From Gymnorhina tibicen (lineage: Eukaryota; Chordata; Aves; Passeriformes; Artamidae), in contig VXAZ01001749.1 of the NCBI GenBank assembly GCA_013399875.1, positions 1,087,429 to 1,151,428 on the forward strand: a stretch of DNA of 64,000 nt, in the 5' to 3' direction. Position 1 is the stretch's first letter, and every line of letters begins with the position of its first letter. Positions 51,591 to 61,600 of the stretch are shown one piece after another. The notes under the pieces are model-generated. The model was not told where the DNA came from, did no database searches, and was given only the letters and a program-made list of their open reading frames with translations. The position numbers were made by a program, and so were the translations under genes.

Positions 51591-51752
51591 TCAGAGGGCT
51601 GGAACACCTCTTCTATGAAGACAGGCTGATGGAGTTGAGTTTCTTTGTCAGAAGAAGGGAGACCTTATTGTGTCCTTTCAGTACTTGATGGGTGCTTCAA
51701 AGAAAGATGGAGAGATATTTTTTACCAGGGTTTGTAGTGATAGGACAAGGGG
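51591..51752 (+). mobile_element. CR1 LINE, left part, split by an LTR
   Basis: CR1 ORF2 C-terminal sequence begins near TATCAGAGGGCTGGAACACC and reads RGLEHLFYEDRLMEL before frameshifting. It ends in GATAGGACAAGGGG, which in intact CR1 continues directly into GGTAACAGTTTTAAA. That continuation is found 657 bases further on, at 52410. The two halves are therefore one CR1 copy interrupted later. Confidence 0.92.
51748..51752. repeat. Target-site duplication, left copy (AGGGG)
   Basis: AGGGG precedes the LTR and recurs directly after it (52410-52414). The flanking match extends to nine bases (GACAAGGGG at 51744-51752 and 52406-52414). Canonical TG...CA ends favour the 5-bp reading. Confidence 0.75.
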
Positions 51753-51897
51753 TGTGACGGTTTAGGCCAAATTCAGGGAAACGTCCAAAAGGAACGTCTC
51801 CTTAAAGGAAGGCAGGTTACAAACCACCCCTTTCCCCACTTGGGTTCGGGAAAAAACAGATTTTCCTCAGAGGAAAGTGAAGGAGAAAATAAAACTA

Positions 51898-51903
51898 TTT
51901 ATT
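51898..51903 (-). terminator. Polyadenylation signal of LTR family C
   Basis: TTTATT on the plus strand is AATAAA on the LTR's sense strand, about 150 bases before its 3' end. Confidence 0.6.
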
Positions 51904-52037
51904 TAACAAACACACAGGAAAACAATACTAATAATGCTAAATAATAAAATCTCTCGCTCTGGAGAGAAAACCTGAAAGATTTTAGAGTCCTTCTGTGGGT
52001 GTGGTCTCTCTCCTCCTCCTCGGAGCTGGGTCGGCGT

Positions 52038-52049
52038 GGGGGGCCCCCC
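52038..52049. repeat. 12-base G6C6 palindrome inside the LTR
   Basis: GGGGGG at 52038-52043 is followed directly by CCCCCC at 52044-52049. Two CCGGTGG copies (52056-52062 and 52071-52077) sit next to it. The region would form stable secondary structure in an LTR transcript. Confidence 0.85.
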
Positions 52050-52325
52050 TCCAGGCCGGTGGAAGGTCCCCCGGTGGGGTTCTGATGTTCTGGTGTTCCG
52101 AACAAGTCCAGAAGAGAAGAAGGGAAAAAAAACCGAAGTCCCAAGAGGAAAAAAACTCAACTCTCCGTCCCTCTCCGAAGAACAGAGCCAAAGAAACTGA
52201 CCGAAAAGCCAGAAGAAAAAAAAATGCTTCCTCTGCCCGCCGCAGAAGTAGCTAATCTCTGTGTCCTTGAAGCACAAACTGTTTTGAAAAGTTCGCTCAG
52301 TTTTTCCTCTGTCTCTTGCATCCAG

Positions 52326-52334
52326 TTTTAAAGG
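52326..52334 (-). promoter_or_regulatory. TATA-like element of LTR family C
   Basis: CCTTTAAAAC on the LTR sense strand is the best core-promoter match and lies about 80 bases from the LTR 5' end. The long distance (over 400 bases) to the polyadenylation signal is odd, so the true start may lie elsewhere. Confidence 0.35.
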
Positions 52335-52409
52335 CATAGAAAGGCTCAGGAATCATGTCTGGGCATAGAGCGGTGGTAGGGGATACAACAGCACAGTCAC
52401 CCCAAGACA

Positions 52410-52435
52410 AGGGGTAACAGTTAGGGGTAACAGTT
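52410..52435. repeat. Perfect 13-bp tandem duplication at the insertion scar
   Basis: AGGGGTAACAGTT occurs at 52410-52422 and again at 52423-52435. The first copy begins with the right-hand target-site duplication of the LTR. Intact CR1 copies have the unit once. Confidence 0.9.
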
Positions 52436-52678
52436 TTAAATTAAAATAGGAAGATTTAGATTAGATATAAGGAAAACATTCTTTATGTTGAGGGTTGGTG
52501 AGGCACTGAACAGGTTGCCCAGAGAAGCTGTGGATGCCCCATCCCTGGACGTGCTCGAGGCTGGGTTGGTTGGGGCTTTGAGCAATTTGGTCTAGTGAAA
52601 GATAACCCTGATCACAGAAGTGGGGTTGGAACTTGATGATCTTTAAGGTCCCTTCCAACCCAAACCATTCTATGATTC
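52410..52678 (+). mobile_element. CR1 LINE, right part with 3' tail
   Basis: Continues the split CR1 after the LTR. It reads through AGATTTAGATTAGATATAAG, a TTGCCCAGAGAAGCTGTGG block, ATGCCCCATCCCTGGACGTG and GGAACTTGATGATCTTTAAG to the end CCAACCCAAACCATTCTATG plus ATTC. The tail is close to the bird CR1 consensus. The piece is non-coding apart from remnants of the ORF2 C-terminus. Confidence 0.95.
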
Positions 52679-55600
52679 CCACCCTTTGATTCTGCCTTTG
52701 TTTTGGGTTTTACCGTTCTAGGTACATTTTACCTGCACTGGAGCTCTCTTAGGGCTCTCTACTACTCAGTGTTTGGGCTTCACCACTGATGTGGAGGTCT
52801 TGGGACCTGCTGTTCCCAAGCTCCAAAAGATGATTGTTAGAAGTAAAGAAGCAGTGCCAAGAAGGGCAGGAGTACTGCAAAAACTTGCAGACAGATCCCA
52901 AACATTGACTCTCTTCTCAAACGGTTGTTTCAAAATGGTGCTCTGATAAACTGCAGAGCACAAGACTTAAAGAAAGAGTGAGACTTGAGAGCTCCCAAAA
53001 GCTCTCCAGAACTTCTCAGAGGGCCTGCAGCATTCCCTGCTCCAGCTTAAAAGCAACAGAAGTCCAGATAATTCAGCACCTGGCCACTTCTCCCAAAGAA
53101 CAGACAGAATGGCTGAATGGCTTTCTGCTCAGGGCTGGGTCAGGGCATCTCCCATTCTTCCTCCAGGGAGGCAGCAAAGCTGGGCTCCAACCAGGCTCCC
53201 CCAGCATGGGGAAACTGTACTAACAGATAATGATTCTGCCATGAACTGGGAAAGATCTTATAAAAGTTTTGCTGCACCAAAAAGAAATCAGTCACTAACT
53301 GGTAGGGCCTCCTTCCATCCATCCCCATTCCTCACTATTTCAAATGCAGAGATCCTTCTTTTCATTTTCCTCTGCAAAAGGAATTCCTGTTCATTTGTAG
53401 TACTAAGGATATGCCAGTAGGGCTCGTGCAATTAAAACAGAGAGAGAAAATATATTGCATTTTTTTTAAACAGTTTGGTCATTTGTTTAAAGAGCAGTAG
53501 TTCGTTATTTGTCTGCAGGAAACTTCACCATTAACTTTCAGAACTATGTTAAAAAAACAAAAAAGCCCCCACAGGGTCTGCAGATGAGTTGTTGCTGTCT
53601 GAAGTAATTCAGCACAATTTCACAGAAAGGTTAAAAAAAAAAATCTGCTGGGTGCTTGATTTAATTCTGTACCAAAGATAATGAGACCACCTTGCTGTCT
53701 GTATTATTTATACAAACTCTCTGGCAGGTCTGTCTATAAATATTCCTGTTTTCCATAATTCTGTGACTCTCACAGCCAAATCCATTAACCAGTTTGGGTT
53801 GTTTTCCCAAAGGCTTTACATAGAAGCATCACTTGGGGTCTGAAAGTTATCTGATTAGGAGAGGTTGAAAACACACAGAAATTGCAGAAAAAATATAATA
53901 GATAAAGCTAGGCCTGGATAAAACTTAAACCAGCTTTATGATGTACTTTTTGCTACTCTAGCACTTCCATCAGTGAGAAATGCTCTCCTCATGCATCATT
54001 CCAAAGGCATGGATTGAAGTATGATTTGAGTTTTCAACTCCTCTTGCCCTTAATTTCAGTGCTCTCTCTTCCTCTCCCTGTTTTTGCACCTTTATTTTCA
54101 AACAGAACGAGGAGTGTGAATGCTTGAAGTACAGACTGTTCTCCAACACTCTGTCCCTTAGGAAATGCTGACACAGGTCAGGATCAGAATTCCATGGACC
54201 CTAGAAAACAGAATGAGGGAACGCCACAAGAACATTTTCAAAAATTTTCCTTAATTTTCTTTTTGGAAATAGATTAATAACTTCACCTAAATTTTGCAGT
54301 ATCATCAACCAAAAAAGTGCAAACCTGATGAAACCATTCAGCCTAAGATCTAAAACATGTTTGTATCAGAGCTTAGCCCTGAAAATAATATCTGGAAGAT
54401 CTAAAAGCAAATGAAAACAAGACGTTTGAATGGGATATCATGGGTTTGGATATCTCTACATCAGTACCATGTATAAAAATGGCAATTTGTAATTTTAGAA
54501 CAGTTTTGAATGCTATTTGCAGAGCTAGGAGTCATCATGTGAAGCTGGCTGCAAGTTTCTGCTTAATAAATATTGAGTTCCTAGTCCATGTGGATTTTGC
54601 TACCTCAAAGCAATTTTAAAACACATCAATCAAATCCCTGTGAATCAGCAAAAGCAGATGCTGCTAACCATTACAGGCAATATCACCTGAAGTTTCATTT
54701 TCTGCAGTGCTCAGTTAATGTAAAATGCATAGGAAGATCTTGGAGCAGAGACTGGATCCTGGGATTCCTGACTATAACTAATTTCCCCTAAATTCCCCAA
54801 TCGCTAGGTCATTGCATCAGTCTCCCCTTTCCCTCTCTCTGGTTGACTGAAGCTTGAAAATATTCATAAATATATAAGCACATCCTCACTTCTTTTTTCC
54901 TTTCTAAAAGGCATGGACTACCCTGAGAAGATGAAACATCCCTCCCTCTGCAGCAGCACAGAGCCTGTCCTGACCCACAAGAGCTGAGGATGGACCCCCC
55001 TGACCAAGGGAGCCCTTCCTCATCTGCTGTGTGGAGGAGGCACCATCACTATCCCCTTTCCAGTCCGCTTTCTGAGAAAAGGACATTCCTGGTTCAGCTT
55101 TTGATGATACAGGTACCCACCCTGCAGAGGTTCTGGTCTCTGTCAGAAGCACTTTACCCCACACCTGAGATAATGTGGAAGTTCCTTCCCAGGGCAGGAT
55201 TTAAACAACACTTACTCTTCTGTGTTCAGTGTGAATAAGCTCAGGTGACAGAGACAGTGGCTGTCACATCCCACTCTCCCACTGTAGGAGCCTGAACATT
55301 AACGCAGCATCAGCTCCAAAGGCCAGTTCTGCCCTGTGACGACTCAGCATCCAATGTCCAAGTCACTCTGCAGATTTGGTCAGTAGGGCACTGTAACAGC
55401 AGCAAATCTCCTTTCCTGCATGTTTTGAAGAACTATTATGGGAAAGAATTGGGTAACCCCATGTACTATGAATATGTAAATGAAATCTTTAGTGGCAGAA
55501 GTGTATTGTGCCTTTAAGGCACAGAATAACTACGGGACACAAACCACCACTGGCTCACACACAGATCTCCCACTGCTGTCAGTGGGAATCTCAGGCACAG

Positions 55601-58600
55601 ACTGAGATCCCAATAATGCCCCTGAGAGTCTTTATTCGAATAAGAAATTTAAATGACTGGTGAAGCTATAGGAAAAAACATCTAAACCAAATCCAACTGC
55701 CTTCAAAAATGGTAAATGAAAATCATGGTTTGTGCCAATTTTATCTCAAATTTCCTTTTTGATTTCATGAAAACATAGGCTTAATGCTTCCAGCCTTTCT
55801 TACTCTCTCTTGAAAACCACACTCCGACTGTGGAAATGATGGAGAATACCTCTGAGAAAAGCAAAGCTTTACTTTGGGCCAAGTTCCTGATTTTGCCTGC
55901 AGTCAAATTTTACTTATTTAACACTAAGAAAAATGCTCAGTGACAGATTTGGCTCTTTTTCATATCAAATCAAGCTCACTAAATTTTATCAATTCTTAGC
56001 ATTCTCATGAAGAATTTACGCTCCAGTGGGGGAAACCCAAAATAACCAACACAAAAAAACCCTAGATAAACCAAAACAAAAGGAATCACAGAACCATAGT
56101 AGATAAATCTCCTATTAAAGTCAGTTTTGCATGTCACGGAGTAATTTTACTTTCATCAAGGACAGTTTTCCCTGTCATGCAATGGGAGTTAAGCAATTTT
56201 CCAGCTATTCTAATGGGATAAAACTTTCTCCAATGTAGACTTGAGGACTACAAGCCAATCAATTAGACCTTAGTAGGGAATTACTGAGATAGTAATGAGT
56301 ATTTGCTCTCTGCAAGGATGTCTTTATAAGTAGATGTGATCCAGAAAATGTAAGCTAAGAGCGAACAAATTACTCCATGTGCATGTGTGTGTCGAAGTAA
56401 AAAAAGGATAAACTTAAAGCTAATGGGTATTTAAGGAACTCCAACTCTGTGTTGCCAAGACAAATCCACCCTATTCTTCAATAGCAGGTCAAGGAGTAGT
56501 TGCGGGAATTCCAAATCTCTGAACTAAATTACTGGAATCAATAGGAGTGAATACAGAAAGAGGGTAAGTACTGACCACAGTGGGCTCACTCCCAGCTAAG
56601 ACTGAGCTCTACTAAATATTAGCTTGAAATTACACAAAGTGGTAGAAAATTTACCGTGAGTTTAATCAATGTGAGCTATACCAGCAACAAACTTCTCAGA
56701 AAGTCTGTCATTATATTAAGATCAAGATTATTGTTCTTTTTTCTATAGTAGTACAGTGAGATTTGTATATACTAAATCTGATGCTTTGAGGTAGAAGGTA
56801 AAAAATTCTTTCAAAGGAGTGATAATTTAGTAAGAAAACTGTTTTGCAAAATCACAGAACAAAATACAAAAGCTTAACCTGTTCTATTAACTGTTGAAAT
56901 TATTTCCAGAATAGGAATTCTATATATGCTGGCTTTTGTTCATCCTAAAACTGCATATACGGAAAAAATGGTCTAGTGTTAGAAGTATTAGTAAAGTCAA
57001 ATAATCTCACACTAGTGGAAAAGCTGATATCCAACCGCTTACATCAAAGATTTACAAAACACCAAAATTCATTATCCATATTCTGGAAGTAAAAACATGA
57101 CTTATGTTTCCCATAGTTTTGGTTTTCTCCATCCTCGTCCTGTATTTTGTGCACCTCACAGAAGAGACAAAAGGTGACAGCACCCTTCCTCCCAGTTTTC
57201 TACAGTCAGCCCTGAAGACCTGGAAACCTAGTATCTTTTACCCTGGGATCAATTTTTCCTTTCAATTTAGAAGTCAGAGGCTTCTTCAGATGTCCAGAAT
57301 TTGAAGCAAAGGTCTGTTTTTCTCTGTAACAAGTGAACAGCACAGCAGGAAACCAGCAATCAAAGGCCTGAACAGAACAAGTCAGAACTCAACATTTGTA
57401 TTTATGAAAGTCATGATATGGAGGCAATTGCATCTGCTTATCAAGTTATTCCCATGTCAGCAAAAAGCTTGTGTAAATATATAGCTAACCTGCTATGTCT
57501 CTGAAACATGAATTCTAGCATGAAGGAATATGGTTTGAAAAATAATTTGAAAAAAAATATTTTCCTCCAAGTCCCATGCAAAAGACTATTAAGGAAAATA
57601 AGTACTGAGGCACAAGAAGTAAAGTATAATCTTTGGTCAAAATTTATCTAAAATAGTACAGACATTATTTCAAACAACACTAATGCGGACAAAAGTAAGA
57701 GGTCATAAAATGCCTAATGCATTCTTCCTGTTAAAGGACAATACTTAGAAGAGAACTTTCCTCAATCCCTCTCCCCTCACCCATGGCATAGGAAGCCTGT
57801 AGAAGATACGGTGTCAGAATTTTGGTACAGCAACTTGATAGAAACGAAAACCAGATAAGGTATCTCTGAAGCTCACGTGCAAGAACAGTACGGAGAGGGA
57901 GAACTGGATGTGCCCACATTTTAAGGACCATAAGACAGCCACAGTGTAAGAATTTTTCTTCCCAACTCTCCCAAGTACCACGTCAATCCATAATGCTTTA
58001 CTAAGTGAATTGTTTCATTTTCCTTGCAGCATTTGATTTTCAGCACTGTTAGAGAAACAGGATAATGGACACGACAGACCAGTAGCATGATGCTGTAAAG
58101 CAATTTTTGCATTCCCCAGATACGTTAAAAGGATCTGTTAGTTCTTCACTGAAGCAGTGAAAGCACAATTTGTTTATCAGACTTCACATTGCCATGACTG
58201 ATTAACAATTAATACGTACAAGAGAAATGAGACGACACTACACACTGAGCAGGGGAGATGTTTCTGATACCAGTTTGGCAACTCAGTATCTTTCCTTCCT
58301 AAGAGGCAGTGAGAAATAAGATGCTAATCATTTGGAAAGGAGGACATTTTAACACCAGATCCTCTTTTTAATAATGCTTACACTTAAGTGCTATAAAAAA
58401 AGAGGTTTTACTGAGATTATTTCCCCAACAGGAATGATTTTTTTGGTAAGGATTTATCACTGAGATGATACAACTCCTGGTCACATAGGCACATCTGTCA
58501 AAGTCAGTAGGATGCAATGTAACATCAACCATATCACATCTTTGCAGAGTCCCCAAAATTCTAAGCACATGAGCACCATACCATTATTGTCCTGTATTGT

Positions 58601-61600
58601 GCTGCACTTTGTAATGTATATTATCATTATTTTACTGTGTTGTATTATACACAGTGTATTTCAAATGCAATAATGAAGAAAAATCCTTTAGGGATTCTCA
58701 ATAAGCTTCAATTTTTTCACACCGCCAAACTTTTGTAGTCAAAAAGAGTCAAAAAAAAACTCCAGCAGAAGATTATGATGGCAAGTGGGAAGGGAAAAGA
58801 GGGGAAATGAAGTGGCCATCTGTCTTTTTTTTATGCTTTTGTAAGCACTTGCCAATAAGGGAAAAATAAAACAAAATTACATCCAATAAGTGAATGTAAA
58901 AATAGTTTAAAAATCTTCAGCTCTTCTTCTGAGGTTACTCGCAAATATAAATCTGTATTGCATCCTTAGACAAGGTTCTGAAAATGTTAAAGACTAACAG
59001 CACCTCAGCAGCATCTGTTGTTTGAACTCTTAAAAAAATTAACCATACTTGGGACTCTTGGAACATTGTAAATGTTACATGTCCAGTGATTCCATGAGCC
59101 TTGAACAAACCTTAGAGTACTGAGACTTCCTGGAAACTCCTGTCTGAGAGCAAGCATAATTCAAACTGTCTATCAAGGGAAGATAAAACATATCAACTGC
59201 TTTTCCTGGATGATTTTTACATCTCTCAAATTCTCTCCTGAAACTGTAATAGTTCAATTACAGTTCTTAGTTCCATTCTGCCAAAGTAAAAACAGGGAGA
59301 TACAAGATGCAAATAGGCTGCAACAACTATTTCAGCAACAGGAAATCTTGTTATGCAGGAGAACTTTCTTGTTTGAAAGTCCATATACTTTTCAAGACTT
59401 GATCATGTCTTCACTCAGAATCCATAAAGATACTTTCATTTAAAAGCATTAATAAAACCATCACGTTGTGTTGCAGTATTGCAAAGACCAGGAAATTAAT
59501 CCAAGCGCAGTCAGCAGGAAAATGTGATATTTAATTAATTAATTATCCACTTATATGTCTTAATCCCATAAGGATATTGGTCAGTACCCCATCCACCCCT
59601 CAGGGTGATTGGGTGAGCTGTTAAAACATCCTGTACCATAACAAGACTCAGACAAACACCAGGTGTACAGATAGTTACAGAAAAAACATCTTATTGTTTT
59701 GATAGTTTGTGTGAGAAAGAAAAGATTCACACAGAACACTGCAAGAAGCTGGAAAATCCTTCTAACAGGCTTTTCTGTATCCACAACGTTGAACCTTAAA
59801 GCATATGAGAAATCCAAGTACAATACCATCTCCCTTACCATCAAATGTAAACAAGGTGAGACAGAACCACAAGTGACCTATCACTCACCTACCAGAAAAA
59901 ATTAATTACCCCTTGGCATAAGTATAATTTTTACGTACAGAGTCTGGCTCATAATGAGGTCTTTACTATGCAACCATATTTCAAGTAATTGTCATCCTAA
60001 GTAAACATGTTTTAATTACTGTCACTTTTTTCATTATTCATTCTCAAGCCTACAATACCTGTCAGGGCTTAATGGATTGTCATCTCCTGCTACTTTCCTG
60101 TGGTAACATATGTCCCCATTTATTTCACCAACACGCTAATTAAAATACACAGAGTATGCAATGAATTTAGGGTAATTCTGATGGCAATGGTGTTGCAGTT
60201 GTCCATCCTAACAATCCTTCAGAGCTTTTATTTGCTTCTCTGAATACTTTCATGGTGCTTTGTAGATGGAAATAAGGTACTGTGTGACTGTTGATAAAGT
60301 GACATTTGCCACAAGCACCATCACTTTGAAGAATATCCAAGAAACAAAAAGGAAATCAATGCAATTTCCAGATAAAAACTTTAAATTTTCATTCAATTAC
60401 ATGGTACAGAAAAGCATATTGAGAATAAATTCACCTAGTGGAGGGAAAAAAGGGTGCATTCTGGAAATAAATACTTCCCTCTTCCATATGTAAGCCTTAA
60501 TACTCTTACAAGTAAATAATTTCATCTAATTATACAGAAGCTGCTTACTTGTATGTTGAGACGTTATTTATATTATCACCATTAAAAGTGGTCCATCAAG
60601 AACTTGAAGACCAGTTAATTCTGCCACTTGAGCATGCTCATAAAATGTTTACTGCTTGTACTACAAATGTATCTCAAATGTTCAAGTAGATGCCATATTC
60701 ACACCAAATGATTGTTGAATAGACAGGTCCAGCAGTCCTTCACCAATTCCTAACAGAGTTTTCCTGGGGCCCTGAAGGGAAAGCAACAACTAGGGAGTGC
60801 TGTTCAGTCCCATGCTGAACCTTTAACCTTTATATAAATAAAGCAATAATTTGACAAAAGCACTTTCATAACGCACCTAAAATGGAAGTTAAAAATAAAA
60901 TGTAAAAGGGAGAAGAGCAGGAGAAAGCAAAGGAAAAGAGAGGAAAATATATAGTGGCCTGGCTTTTGTCTACTTTAACCCCACTGACTACAGGATTTGT
61001 ACATCAGAGATGGTAACAGATACATCCTGCTCTTGGAGCCATTAGTGCTGTTCAAAGGTAGTCATTGTATGTCCAGTGAATCACATTTGATTCATTTCCA
61101 ACATCTCTGTTCTGAAGGAAGAGGGTAAAACTGCGGTGTCTGCAGAAAATAAATGCACATGCCTCATTGGTAAAAATTCTGATCAGCGCTATAAAATGAA
61201 ATATTAATTTAATATTTTTAATCCAAAGAAACCTCAGTGACTTGTTTCTATAAGCTACATATACTTCTTATTTTCTTAACCTGACATAGAGAGAATTGTC
61301 TGCTTGAAAGCCAAGTTTTGAAATTAGCATCTTTCTGTTTTTACCTATCAAACACAATCACACTGGGTATGGTTGAAACTTTTATTGCTCTCCTGACAGA
61401 CACCTGGAGCCAGTGCTGTCAGTGCTCCTCTTTGTTAGCAGTGAGGAAGTGAATGAGATGGACAGTTCTTCAGCAAAATGTTGAACAAAAAGCAGACTGA
61501 AGCCTTTTACAAGGACATCACCTTTTGCAATGCAGAAAGATTCTCTTTGTTTGACTTTCTAGCACAGTCATATTTAGCAGCTCACCTTCCCTCTTCTCAG

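Larger units (their letters stand above)
51753..52409 (-). mobile_element. Solo retroviral LTR, family C, inserted into CR1
   Basis: This 657-bp element has TG...CA ends, reading on the minus strand from TGTCTTGGGGTGAC to CCGTCACA. On that strand it shows a TATA-like CCTTTAAAAC (52326-52334) and a polyadenylation signal AATAAA (51898-51903). The order is promoter then terminator, which sets the orientation. A 5-bp flanking duplication (AGGGG) fits an ERVL-like integrase. Because flanking identity runs to nine bases, class assignment is tentative. The middle (51990-52260) is CpG-rich, contains GGGGGGCCCCCC, and is open for 144 codons on the minus strand, but this is LTR sequence and not a gene. 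No internal viral genes remain, so it is a solo LTR. It is younger than the CR1 it splits. Confidence 0.88.

Noticed and set aside
51903..52337. 144-codon minus-strand frame
   Set aside because: It lies wholly inside the LTR and is low-complexity (phenylalanine-, proline- and arginine-rich). LTRs of this type do not code.
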